Shown here: positions 45,322 to 53,906 of the stretch, piece after piece | How the letters are laid out: every line of letters begins with the position of its first letter | Position numbering within the stretch: position 1 is the stretch's first letter | NCBI GenBank assembly: GCA_005405945.1 | Contig: BJHW01000001.1 | Location: forward strand, 8,246,001-8,310,000 | DNA from: Streptomyces violaceusniger | Lineage (GTDB): Bacteria > Actinomycetota > Actinomycetes > Streptomycetales > Streptomycetaceae | DNA length: 64,000 nucleotides | Direction of reading: 5' to 3' | Program-made: the position numbers and the translations under genes | Notes under the pieces: generated by a model | What the model was told of the DNA's origin: nothing | The model's input: only the letters and a program-made list of their open reading frames with translations | Database searches by the model: none

Positions 45322-46103
45322 CGGGCGGTGGTCCGGGACGACAGACGGGCCAGGGCCCGGGCGAACCGCCCGCCCGGGGCGTCGGCCGCCACCCGTGCGG
45401 CGTCCTCCGCCGTGTCCACGTCGCGCAGCATCGGCAGGTCGCGCACCCGCAGCCCCGCGTCCGTCAGCCGACGCCGCTGGGCGGCACCGGTGGTGGCGGT
45501 GGACATCGGCACGCCCCGCAGCAGTTCGGGGTCCGGTTCGGCCAGGCCCAGGGCCCAGAAGCCACCGTCGGCTGCCGGGCCGAACCAGGCGTCGCAGTCG
45601 TGCCAGCTCCCCGGGCTGAGCGCGGGGGCGAGGAGAGCGGGGGTGACCTGCGGGGTGTCCATGCCGATCAGCACGGTGGCGCCCCGGCAGGCGGCGAAGG
45701 CCGCGGCGAGCCGCTTGTCCAGACCGCCGTCGCACTGCCGCACCACCTCGAACCCCGGTGGCAGCCACGGGCCAGGGTGTCCGTCGAGCGCCAGCACCCG
45801 GCGACGGGCGGGCATGGCGAGCGCGGCGTGCAGCGTGTCGGCCAGGGACGCCTCGGCGAGCGCGGCGGCCTCGGCGGGGGTGTACGGGGGAGTGAGCCTG
45901 GTCTTCACCCGCCCGGGCACCGGCTCCTTGGCGATGATCAGCAGCGTTGTCCCGTCCCCGTGGGCCGCCCGGGAGCCGGTGTCCGTGCGGACGTCCGCAC
46001 CGGCGACCGGACGCCCGTCGGCGCTGCCAGGAACGGAGTTGAGGCGGCCCGGGCCCGAGGGGGTCTCCGTCGCGTGGGCATCCTCGTGTGGCGCGGCGCT
46101 CAC
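45318..46103 (-). CDS. DUF2064 (TIGR04282-type) glycosyltransferase-like protein
   Basis: 261 residues. Core motifs are LLIIAKEPVPGRVKTRLTP near residue 65, a nucleotide-sugar-transferase P-loop-like entry, VLIGMDTPQVTP (acidic metal motif) and AWFGPAADGGFWALGL. This family has the GT-A fold and usually sits with GT2 and methyltransferase genes, as here. GTG 46103 overlaps the GT2 stop (GTGA), and the 3' end overlaps the methyltransferase ATG. Specific sugar donor unknown. Confidence 0.83.
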   Translation of the reverse strand: MSAAPHEDAHATETPSGPGRLNSVPGSADGRPVAGADVRTDTGSRAAHGDGTTLLIIAKEPVPGRVKTRLTPPYTPAEAAALAEASLADTLHAALAMPARRRVLALDGHPGPWLPPGFEVVRQCDGGLDKRLAAAFAACRGATVLIGMDTPQVTPALLAPALSPGSWHDCDAWFGPAADGGFWALGLAEPDPELLRGVPMSTATTGAAQRRRLTDAGLRVRDLPMLRDVDTAEDAARVAADAPGGRFARALARLSSRTTAR

Positions 46104-46813
46104 CGCGCGGCCCTCGTGGGGATGGTCAGGTCGCGGGCCTCCGGCGGCTGGCGCAGCACGGCGCGCATATCGCGCACCGTGTGCCACGTGCCCCGCCAGG
46201 TGCCGGTGACCTTCGACTTCCCGGTGCGCGGCCGGTACGGCACCTCGCGCTCCTCGATCCGCCATCCGGCGTCCGCGGCCCGCACGACCATCTGGAGCGG
46301 GTAGCCGCTGCGGCGGTCGGTGAGGCCGAGGGCGAGCAGCGGTTCGCGCCGGGCGGCCCGCAGCGGGCCCAGGTCGCCCAGCGTGAGGCCGGTGCGCCGC
46401 CGCAGCATGCGGGTCAGCGCGAGGTTGCCGAGCCGGGCGTGCACCGGCCAGGCCCCCCGCTCCTGAGGACGTCGCCGGCCCAGCACGAGGTCGGCGTCGC
46501 CCGCCGCCACGGTCCGCGCGAAGGCGGCCAGCAGCCCGGGGTCGAGCGAGGCGTCGCAGTCGCAGAAGCAGACGATGTCGGCCTCGGCGGCGAGGAGCCC
46601 GGTGTGGCAGGCGGCGCCGAAGCCACGGCGGGGTTCATGGACGACGGTGGCGCCGTGGGCGCGGGCGATCGTGGCCGAGCCGTCCGTGGAGCCGTTGTCG
46701 ACGACGATGGCGCGCCAGCCGTCGGGGATGCGGGCCAGCACCCAGGGCAGGGCGGCGGCCTCGTCCAGACACGGCAGGACGACGTCCGCGCAGGGAGTGG
46801 TCGAGTTCGTCAC
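46100..46813 (-). CDS. Family 2 glycosyltransferase (DPG/DPM synthase-like)
   Basis: 237 residues, GT-A fold, no membrane helices. N-terminal ADVVLPCLDEAAALPWVLARI, nucleotide site AIVVDNGSTDGSA, RRGFGAACHTGLLAA, the DxD-type CFCDCDASLDPGL, and late TGLTLGDLGPLRA with YPLQMVVRAADAGWRIEEREV. The order matches polyprenol-phosphate hexose synthases. It would charge a polyprenol phosphate that the GT-C enzyme at the end of the operon could use. GTG 46813 is preceded by GGGGCGG. First gene of the operon; divergent from the OmpR regulator gene, with 125 bases between starts. Confidence 0.86.
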   Translation of the reverse strand: MTNSTTPCADVVLPCLDEAAALPWVLARIPDGWRAIVVDNGSTDGSATIARAHGATVVHEPRRGFGAACHTGLLAAEADIVCFCDCDASLDPGLLAAFARTVAAGDADLVLGRRRPQERGAWPVHARLGNLALTRMLRRRTGLTLGDLGPLRAARREPLLALGLTDRRSGYPLQMVVRAADAGWRIEEREVPYRPRTGKSKVTGTWRGTWHTVRDMRAVLRQPPEARDLTIPTRAAR

Positions 46814-46938
46814 CCGCCCCACACTACGAAGGAGAAACCGACATTTCGGACTTCAGGTTCTTACGAAACACGGACGTCGGCCGGGCAGCGGGCTCCCCGG
46901 CACCCCCTGATGCCGCGCCCGGTGTCACGCTGTGGGGC

Positions 46939-47826
46939 ATGCAGCAGAATCCCTCCGGGAACCTCTCTCCCACCCGCGTGCTCGTCGTCGACGACGATCC
47001 GACCGTGGCCGAGGTCGTCGCCGGGTACCTCGGCCGGGCCGGCTTCGCCGTGGATCGGGCCGCCGACGGCCCCGGGGCGCTCGCCCGCGCCGCCGCCCGC
47101 AGGCCGGACCTGGTCGTGCTCGACCTGATGCTGCCCGGCATGGACGGGCTCGAGGTGTGCCGCGCGCTGCGGGACAAGGGCCCGGTGCCGGTCATCATGC
47201 TCACCGCGCGCGGCGACGAGGAGGACCGGATCCTGGGCCTGGAGATCGGCGCGGACGACTACGTCACCAAGCCGTTCAGCCCCCGGGAGCTGGTGCTGCG
47301 CGTGGAGTCGGTGCTGCGGCGCGGCCGGACCGCTCCGCGGGGCCCCGGCTCGTCCGGCCCCGGTCCTGGCCCTGGCTCCGGCCCGGACGAGGTGACGCAC
47401 CGTGCCGGGATCACCCTCGACCCCCTGGCCCGGCGCGCCGCCCGGGACGGCCGGGAGCTCGCCCTGACCGTGCGCGAGTTCGACCTGCTGGCCTTTCTGC
47501 TGCGCCACCCCGGGGTGGCCTTCACCCGCGAGGAGCTGATGCGCGAGGTGTGGGGCTGGGACTTCGGCGATCTGTCCACCGTCACCGTCCATGTGCGGCG
47601 GCTGCGCGGAAAGGTCGAGGACGATCCCGCCGCGCCCCGGCTCATCCAGACCGTATGGGGCATCGGGTATCGCTTCGACGCCCCGCCCGAGGCCGACGGC
47701 GAGACCGACGGAGAGGTCCACGGCGAGGGGCGACGGGACGAAGGACGCGGGGACGAGGGGCGACGGTACGAGGCGCGTGGGGACCAGGGGCGGGACGAGG
47801 AGCGGGGGCCGGGCTCCGATGCGTGA
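46939..47826 (+). CDS. OmpR-family response regulator
   Basis: 295 residues. The receiver domain (about 12-125) has RVLVVDDDPTVAEVV, phosphoacceptor Asp in LVVLDLMLPGMDG, Thr in VIMLTARGDE and Lys in DDYVTKPFSPREL. A short Gly/Pro linker precedes the winged helix with LTVREFDLLAFLLRHPG, FTREELMREVWGWDF and VTVHVRRLRGKVEDDP ending in VWGIGYRFD. An Asp/Glu/Arg-rich tail of about 45 residues follows the DNA-binding domain, which is unusual. Overlaps the kinase gene by 8 bases. The divergent glycosylation operon is a natural candidate target. Confidence 0.93.
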   Translation: MQQNPSGNLSPTRVLVVDDDPTVAEVVAGYLGRAGFAVDRAADGPGALARAAARRPDLVVLDLMLPGMDGLEVCRALRDKGPVPVIMLTARGDEEDRILGLEIGADDYVTKPFSPRELVLRVESVLRRGRTAPRGPGSSGPGPGPGSGPDEVTHRAGITLDPLARRAARDGRELALTVREFDLLAFLLRHPGVAFTREELMREVWGWDFGDLSTVTVHVRRLRGKVEDDPAAPRLIQTVWGIGYRFDAPPEADGETDGEVHGEGRRDEGRGDEGRRYEARGDQGRDEERGPGSDA

Positions 47827-48931
47827 TGTGCTCCTCATGGCGGTGTTCGCCTTCCTGGGCGCGGCGGCGGCCGGTCTGCTGGGCGCGCTGGCGCTGCGGC
47901 TGGTGCGGGGCCGTTCGGTCGCGGTGTCCCTCGCCGTCGTCGCCGCCGTCGCGGTCACGGCGATGCTCACCGGGACGCTGGCGGTCGCCTGGGCGATGTT
48001 CCTGTCCCCGCACGACCTGACGGTGGTCACTACCGTCTGCGCCATGGCCGCCGTGGTGTCCCTGGCCACCGCGCTCCTGCTGGGCCGCTGGGTGGTGGCG
48101 CGCAGCAACGCGCTGGCCCTCGCCGCCCGCTCCTTCGGGGACGGCGGGAGCTTCGCCGCCCCTGACGGCCAGGCCACCGCCGAACTCGCCGCGCTCGGCC
48201 GTGAATTGGCCGCCACCAGCGCCAAGCTGGCCGCCTCCCGCGAGCGTGAGCGCGCCCTGGAGTCCTCCCGCCGGGAGCTGGTCGCCTGGATCTCCCACGA
48301 TCTGCGCACCCCGCTGGCGGGGCTGCGCGCGATGTCCGAGGCGCTGGAGGACGGGGTGGCCCCGGACCCGGACCGCTACCTCCGCCGAATACGCACCGAG
48401 GTGGAGCGGCTGAACACGATGGTCGGCGACCTCTTCGAGCTCTCCCGCATCCACGCCGGGGCGCTCTCCCTCACTCCCACCCGGATCTCCGTCTACGACC
48501 TGGTCGGCGACGCCCTCGCCGGGGTCGATCCGCTCGCCCGCGAGCTGGGCGTCCAGCTGATCGGCGACCGCGTGGACCCCGTCCCGGTGGAGGTGGACGG
48601 CAAGGAGATGACCCGTGTGCTCGGGAACCTCCTGGTCAACGCGGTCCGCCGCACCCCGGTGGACGGCACGGTCGCGGTGACCGCCGAGCGGGAGGCGGAC
48701 ACGGTCGTGCTGTCGGTCACCGACGGCTGCGGCGGGATCCCGGAGGAGGACCTTCCGCGCGTCTTCGACACCGGCTGGCGCGGCAGCGACGCCCGCACAC
48801 CCCCGGCGGGCGCCGGTCTGGGCCTGGCCATCGTCCGCGGCATCGTCGAGGCCCACGACGGCCAGGCGGCGGTCCGCAACGTCGACGGCGGCTGCCGCTT
48901 CGAGGTCCGCCTCCCCGCCGCCGCGATGTGA
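47819..48931 (+). CDS. Sensor histidine kinase
   Basis: 370 residues. Two N-terminal membrane segments (VLLMAVFAFLGAAAAGLLGA; a second at LAVVAAVAVTAMLTGTLAVA) and probably a third at about residue 75. There is almost no extracellular loop, then a HAMP-like linker and a DHp helix with the phosphorylated His in WISHDLRTPLAGLRA. N box VLGNLLVNAVRRTP, G1 VTDGCGGIPEEDL and G2 GAGLGLAIVRGIVEAHDG show an active ATPase domain. The lack of a periplasmic domain suggests intramembrane sensing of envelope stress. Partner: the OmpR regulator upstream (8-base overlap). Confidence 0.92.
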   Translation: MRDVLLMAVFAFLGAAAAGLLGALALRLVRGRSVAVSLAVVAAVAVTAMLTGTLAVAWAMFLSPHDLTVVTTVCAMAAVVSLATALLLGRWVVARSNALALAARSFGDGGSFAAPDGQATAELAALGRELAATSAKLAASRERERALESSRRELVAWISHDLRTPLAGLRAMSEALEDGVAPDPDRYLRRIRTEVERLNTMVGDLFELSRIHAGALSLTPTRISVYDLVGDALAGVDPLARELGVQLIGDRVDPVPVEVDGKEMTRVLGNLLVNAVRRTPVDGTVAVTAEREADTVVLSVTDGCGGIPEEDLPRVFDTGWRGSDARTPPAGAGLGLAIVRGIVEAHDGQAAVRNVDGGCRFEVRLPAAAM

Positions 48932-48946
48932 GGGCCTGGCGCCCTC

Positions 48947-49292
48947 AGGCCGCCGCCACGCCAGGGGCCCCGCTCGCTAGGCCGCCGCTATGCCAGGGGC
49001 CCTACTCGTCAGGCCGCCGCCACGTGAGGGGCCCGGCTTCGCTCAGGCCGCCGCCACGTGAGGGGCCCGGCCTCGCTCAGACCGCCGCCACGTGAGGGGC
49101 CCGGCCTCGCCTCTCACGCCCCGGGCGCCCCGCCCACCGCACTCGCCCTCCTCACTCCGTGGGCGCCCCGCCCACCGCACCCGCCTCCTTACGCACTGGG
49201 CGCCCCGCCCACCGTGCTCGCGCCTCTTCACGCCCTGCGGGTGCCCCGCCCACCGTGCCCGCGCCTCCTCACGCCCTGGGCGACCCCGCCCC
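48947..49292. repeat. Two adjacent tandem-repeat arrays in the kinase/epimerase convergent gap
   Basis: Array 1, 48947-49110: five units starting AGGCCGCCGCCACGTGAGGG at 48947, 48979, 49011, 49045 and 49079, period 32-34 bp. Array 2, 49123-49290: five units starting GGGCGCCCCGCCCACCG at about 49123, 49161, 49198, 49239 and 49278, period 37-41 bp. No credible gene. Confidence 0.88.
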
Positions 49293-50360
49293 TCACGCCC
49301 CCGCCCGTTGCGGGGCGTGGGCGAATTCGGTCATGCCCGCGTGGAACGAGACCGCCGGGCGCCAGCCCAGATGGTCGCGGATCCGGCGGGACGACGCGGT
49401 GATGTGGCGTACGTCGCCCAGTCGGTAGTCGCCCGTCACCACGGGCGCGGGGCCGCCGAAGGCCGTGGCCAGGGCCGTGGCCATCTCGCCCACCGTATGG
49501 GGGTCGTCGCTGCCGGTGTTGTACGCGGTCAGCGCGGACGGGGCCACCACGTCCGGCGCCGCCTCCAGGGCGGCGACATTGGCGGCGGCCACGTCACGGA
49601 CATGGACGAAGTCCCGGCGCTGGCCCCCGTCCTCGAAGACCGTGGGCGCCTCGCCGCGCGCCAGGGCCGAGCGGAAGAAGGAGGCGACGCCCGCATAGGG
49701 AGTGTCGCGCGGCATTCCCGGCCCGTACACATTGTGGTAGCGCAGCGACACCGCGCGGCCGCCCGCCGACCGGGCCCAGGCCGCCGCCAGGTGTTCCTGG
49801 GCCAGCTTCGTCGTCGCGTACACATTGCGGGGATCGGCCGGTGCGTCCTCCGCCACCAGGCCGGGCCGCAGCGGGGTGCCGCACTCGGGGCAGCGGGGGT
49901 CGAAGCGGCCCGCCGCGAGGTCCGCCTCGGCGCGCGGGCCGGGACGGATCCGGCCGTGGCGGGGGCAGTCGTAGCGCCCCTCGCCGTAGACGACCATCGA
50001 CCCGGCCAGGACCAGTTCGCGCACCCCGCGCTCGGCCATCGCCGCCAGCAGCACCGACGTGCCCAGGTCATTGCAGCCCACATAGGCCGGGGCGTCCGCG
50101 AAGTCCTTGCCGAGACCGACCATCGCCGCCTGGTGGCATACGGCGTCCACTCCGCGCAGCGCCGCGGCCACCGCCTCCCGGTCTCGCACATCGGCGTGGA
50201 TCCACTCCCCGTCCACGGACGGCGGAGCCGGATGGGCCGCCGTCGGGTGAGCGGCGGGAAGGAGGGCGTCGAGGACGACCGGCTCATGGCCGTGCTCGAC
50301 GAGGGCGGTGACGATGTGCGAGCCGATGAAGCCCGCACCTCCGGTGACCAGTACGCGCAT
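49293..50360 (-). CDS. NAD-dependent epimerase/dehydratase with inserted zinc-ribbon-like motif
   Basis: Extended short-chain dehydrogenase of 355 residues. NAD site MRVLVTGGAGFIGSHIV at the N-terminus, ADVRDREAV, AVCHQAAMVG, LAGSMVVYGEG and the catalytic YATTKLAQE (Tyr-x-x-x-Lys). NVYGPGMPRDTPYAGV contacts the sugar nucleotide. Between the Ser strand and the Tyr-Lys helix there is an insertion with YDCPRHGRI and RCPECGTPL, a C-x(n)-C-x-x-C arrangement that could bind zinc. Likely acts on a UDP- or dTDP-hexose. ATG 50360 is chosen because it directly precedes the Rossmann strand. No hairpin is evident downstream; the tandem arrays follow instead. Confidence 0.85.
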   Translation of the reverse strand: MRVLVTGGAGFIGSHIVTALVEHGHEPVVLDALLPAAHPTAAHPAPPSVDGEWIHADVRDREAVAAALRGVDAVCHQAAMVGLGKDFADAPAYVGCNDLGTSVLLAAMAERGVRELVLAGSMVVYGEGRYDCPRHGRIRPGPRAEADLAAGRFDPRCPECGTPLRPGLVAEDAPADPRNVYATTKLAQEHLAAAWARSAGGRAVSLRYHNVYGPGMPRDTPYAGVASFFRSALARGEAPTVFEDGGQRRDFVHVRDVAAANVAALEAAPDVVAPSALTAYNTGSDDPHTVGEMATALATAFGGPAPVVTGDYRLGDVRHITASSRRIRDHLGWRPAVSFHAGMTEFAHAPQRAGA

Positions 50361-50632
50361 GGGGGCGACGCTAGGCCCGAGGGGGCGCCTGGGCCCGCCT
50401 CCGCGCCGTTCCGTCACCGCTCCGTAAGACCTTCCGGAGGAGGCGTGGTCACAGAATGGTCACAAGGGGGACGGCCCGGCGTTGCCTTTCACTGCGACCG
50501 TGGCGCCCACTCGCGTCCCCTGGGACCCCGTCCCCGAGGCCCGTCCTCCTGGGGCTCCCGGGCACGTTCAACCGGACACGTTCAACCGGACACGTCTCTC
50601 AAGACCGCCGCCATCGACGAACAGAGAGCCAC
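50361..50632. promoter_or_regulatory. Divergent promoter region with 14-bp direct repeats
   Basis: Between the epimerase and methyltransferase genes. CACGTTCAACCGGA is repeated without spacing at 50563-50576 and 50577-50590, followed by a further CACGT. A second pair, GGTCACAGAATGGTCACAAG at 50449-50468 (GGTCACA twice), lies further upstream. Both are candidate operator or activator sites. Confidence 0.55.
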
Positions 50633-51543
50633 ATGACGGTCACCACCGCCCCGCGGCCCAGCGTCCCCGCTGCCTCAACGACGTCAAGGGATGGTTCCCC
50701 AGCCTTGACCAAGTGCTGTTCGACCGCTTTCTGAGCCGCCAGGAGCACCTCGGACAGCGCGGGGACCTGATGGAGATGGGTGCCTACATGGGCAAGAGCG
50801 CCATCTTCACCGCCGCCTACCTGCGGGCGAACGAGCGGTTCACGATCTGTGACCTCTTCGACGCCGAGGCGCCGGACGAGAAGAACGCGGCGGAGGCGCG
50901 CAAGTCGTACTCCACCCTGACCCGCACCGCCTTCGAGCAGAACTACCTGGCCTTCTGGGATGAGCTGCCGAACGTCATCCAGGGCCCGACCTCCGTCGTG
51001 CCCGACCACGTCGGCGCGAACACCTGCCGCTTCATCCACGTGGACGCCTCGCACCTGTACGAGCACGTGGCGGGCGACATCGACACCGCGCACAACACGC
51101 TGGTGCCCGACGGCCTCGTCGTCCTCGACGACTTCCGCTCCGAGCACACCCCGGGCGTGGCCGCCGCGACCTGGGAGGCGGTGTTCACGCGCGGCCTGCG
51201 GCCCATCTGCCTGTCCACACAGAAGCTCTACGGCACCTGGGGCGACCCGGAGCCGATCCAGGACGAGCTGCTCGCGGACGAGGAGTGGCGCAAGGGGATG
51301 CACACCAGCGTGCAGGAGATCGCGGGCCGCAGGGTGCTGCGGTTCTCGGGGAAGCCCGCGAACCCGACCCCGCCCACCTCCCGCTTCGCCCATGAGCCGC
51401 GCGACCCGGCGCCCGAGCCGCGCTCCGCGCCCACCGCACCGGCGCCCGCGCCCGCGGCGCGCCGCCCCGCGGCGGTCCGGCGGTTCGCCGCCGATGTGCT
51501 CCCGCCGATCGTCACCCGCGCGATCCGCCGCCGCAAGGCGTAG
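50633..51543 (+). CDS. Class I SAM methyltransferase (Methyltransf_24 type); frameshifted as sequenced
   Basis: About 303 residues. After a short N-terminus (MTVTTAPRPSVP) the body begins CLNDVKGWFPSLDQVLFD and DLMEMGAYMGKSAIFTAA, the SAM-binding glycine-poor motif of this family. FTICDLFDAEAPDEKN follows, then RFIHVDASHLYEHVAGDI and LVPDGLVVLDDFRSEHTPGV. The DDF motif near the end of the domain is typical. A Pro/Ala tail of about 60 residues ends with a basic RRFAADVLPPIVTRAIRRRKA, written here only to indicate its charge. Frame change at 50665-50668 (4 C should be 5). Often found with sugar- or antibiotic-modifying genes; substrate unknown. Confidence 0.8.
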
Positions 51544-51580
51544 CCCCGGGGCGCGGAGGGGAGCTCGGGGCTGTCTGCCC

Positions 51581-51660
51581 TTGGGCTCCCCAGCCCCGGC
51601 GCCCCTTGAGTCCCCAGCCCCCGGCACCCCTTGGGCTCTCCCCAGCCCCGGCGTCCCGTG
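51581..51660. repeat. 25-bp tandem repeats in the methyltransferase/hydrolase convergent gap
   Basis: Three units of TTGGGCTCCCCAGCCCCGGC plus GCCCC, starting at 51581, 51606 and 51631, with a partial fourth. The whole gap is 148 bases and holds no gene. Confidence 0.8.
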
Positions 51661-51691
51661 GACTCCCAAGAGCCCCGCGCCGCGGACGGCC

Positions 51692-52594
51692 CTACCGCCG
51701 CCGCAGCGCCGGGTGGTCCGCCACGACCGTGCAGGACCCCGGCGCGATCTCGGTGAACCCCGCGTCGCGGACCACCGGCAGGCCGCTCGCGGTGAGCTCG
51801 TCCCACCGCTCGGCCGACGCCGTACGCACCGCCAGCGGGAACCCGGCCCCGCGCCAGGCCGCCCGCGCCGCGTCGTCCAGCTCCCACCAGGCCAGCTGGG
51901 CGCCGTGCCCGGCCTGGGCCATCGCCTTGCCCGCCGACATCTCCACATGGGGGCTCAGCCACAGCACCGGACCGGAGGGGTCGGGGGCGGGCGGGGGCTC
52001 GGGGTCGTCCAGGTCGGTGCCCGAGACCTGGAGCTTGGCCAGCTCCTTGGGCCAGCCGTCCAGCGGCACCGGCGGGAACACCCGCACCTCGGCGGCGGCC
52101 GACGCGGCCCCGGCGGCCGACGCAGCCCCGTCCGCCGAGGCAGCCCCGTCCGCCGAGGCGGCCCCGTCCGCCGAGGCGGCCCCGTCCACCGAGGCAGGCT
52201 CGTCGCCGTCATCGGCGGCAGGCGCCCGGCCCGTGACCGTGATGCCCGGCAGCCCGGACGCGCGCCGCCACTCCGCGCCGCGCGCCCGCCGTACGACCTT
52301 GCGGATCCGGGCGTCCTGCCAGTCCCGTACGGCCTGGGCCCACTCGCCGTCGGCGGCCGTCGCGCGCTCGTCCGACAGCAGCACCAGCACCGCGCGCGCC
52401 GCCGTCTCCAGGGCGTCCGTACGCGCCGGGGGCGCGGCCTTCTCGATCCGGACCACCAGGGGCAGGACGAACTGCGGCGCGGCGTCCCGGTCGACCTCGG
52501 CATGCCGGAACGGGCTGCTGCGGGCGCCGGATCCGGTGCCCTGGTGAGCGGTTGTCTGGGTGCCGGTCTCGGTGTCGGCGTCGGTGCTGGTCAC
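51692..52594 (-). CDS. Peptidyl-tRNA hydrolase 2-like protein with N-terminal extension
   Basis: 300 residues. The C-terminal domain (about 190-300) matches the PTH2 fold: VLWLSPHVEMSAGKAMAQAGHGAQLAWWEL near the start, with the conserved Lys and Gln-Ala-x-His, and VVRDAGFTEIAPGSCTVVAD at the end. The N-terminal 150 residues, APQFVLPLVVRIEKAAPP to RRASGLPGITV, form a separate domain. They are linked through DGAASADGAAS-type repeats encoded by an 18-bp repeat at 52078-52200. Cytosolic; presumed to release peptides from stalled peptidyl-tRNA, or an adapted relative. GTG 52594 is the likely start. Upstream is a divergent ABC gene. Confidence 0.75.
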   Translation of the reverse strand: MTSTDADTETGTQTTAHQGTGSGARSSPFRHAEVDRDAAPQFVLPLVVRIEKAAPPARTDALETAARAVLVLLSDERATAADGEWAQAVRDWQDARIRKVVRRARGAEWRRASGLPGITVTGRAPAADDGDEPASVDGAASADGAASADGAASADGAASAAGAASAAAEVRVFPPVPLDGWPKELAKLQVSGTDLDDPEPPPAPDPSGPVLWLSPHVEMSAGKAMAQAGHGAQLAWWELDDAARAAWRGAGFPLAVRTASAERWDELTASGLPVVRDAGFTEIAPGSCTVVADHPALRRR

Positions 52595-52761
52595 GCGCCC
52601 AGTGTGCCAGGGCCGCCGCGGGGCCCTGTGCGATGGACCTCCCTTCAGCCAAGGGGCTTGCCAGGTGCCGCGGACCCGCGACGACCCGCCGGACAGGGCC
52701 CAGGAGCCTCCGCGCGCCGAGGACCTCCCCTCGCCGAGGGGCGCGCCTATGCTCAACCGGC

Positions 52762-53906
52762 ATGAGACTGCGAGGAGTCGGCCGCCGCTACGGCCTGGGC
52801 GGACCCTGGGTGCTGCGGGGTGTCGATCTCGAGGTGCCGCCGGGTTCGCTGACCCGTATCCAGGGGCGCAACGGCAGTGGCAAGTCCACGCTGCTGCGGC
52901 TGCTCGCCGGGATCGACGCCCCAGCGCGGGCCGGATCACCGGCCGCCCGCCCACCGCCTACGTCCCCGAGCGGTTCCCGGGCGAGCTGCCCTTCTCGGCC
53001 CTCGGCTACCTCACCCACCTGGGCCGGATCCGTGGGCTGTCCCGCGCCGCGGCGGCGCGCGGGGCGGGGGAGTGGCTGGAGCGGTTCGGCGCGGACGGGT
53101 ACGCCGGCACCCCGCTCGCCGAGCTGTCCAAGGGCACCAGCCAGAAGATCGCCGTGGCGCAGGCGCTGCTGGCCGCTCCCGGCCTGCTGGTCCTGGACGA
53201 GGCGTGGACCGGCCTCGACCAGGCCGCGCGTGGGGTGCTGGACACGGCGGTCGCCGAGTGCGTCGCCGACGGCGGCGCGGTCGTCTTCGTCGACCACGAC
53301 CCACGCCGCTTGGCCGGGGTGGCGGACCGCGTCCTGCGCGTCACCGGGACCCGGCTGGAGCCGGTGGACGCGGACGCCCACGGCGCGCCCGGCGAGGCCA
53401 GGCACCCCCACCCGCCCGGAAGCGCCCCGGATCGGGAGGTGGCCCGGTCCTCGGCGGCGGAGGCCGACTCTCCGGCCACGGACGCCGAGCCCCTGGCCAC
53501 CGTCCGGCTCCGGGGCAGGGACCCGGCTACGCGCCCCTCCCGCGCGACGTCGGCGGGGGCGCCGGGCCGTGAGGCCGTGGTGCCGGGTGCGGCTGGGCCG
53601 CCGGTGGCGCAGGACGGGTCCGGCGTCGGGCCGCGGGTGCGGGTGGAGGCCGAGGGGGCGCCGGGGGCCGGGCTGCCCGGTGAGCTGGCGGGCGCGGTGG
53701 TGCGCGAGTACGGTCCCGGGCCCGCGAACGGGAGCGGGGCCGCCGGTTCGGCGGGGCGGGGCGTACGGCTGGCGGTCGAGGTCGGCGCCGCCGACTCCGA
53801 CGCCCTCCTCCGCACCCTCCTGACCGCCGATCCGCCCTGGCACATCCGCGCGGTGACGACCATCGACGACCAGGAGCCCGCCCAACAACTTACGGAGAAG
53901 GCATGA
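52762..53906 (+). CDS. ABC transporter ATP-binding protein; frameshifted as sequenced
   Basis: About 381 residues. Walker A GRNGSGKSTLLRLLAG near residue 37, signature region LAELSKGTSQKIAVAQALLA (divergent LSKGT), Walker B LLVLDEAWTGLDQ and switch His in VFVDHDPRRLAG. A long disordered Ala/Gly/Pro extension of about 130 residues, then a final block VRLAVEVGAADSDALLRTLL. The frame changes at 52919-52922 (4 C should be 5), joining GIDAP to SAGRITGRPPTAYVPE. The stop overlaps the permease ATG (ATGA). Two-gene systems of this size are typically efflux pumps. The long tail is unusual for the class. Confidence 0.83.
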
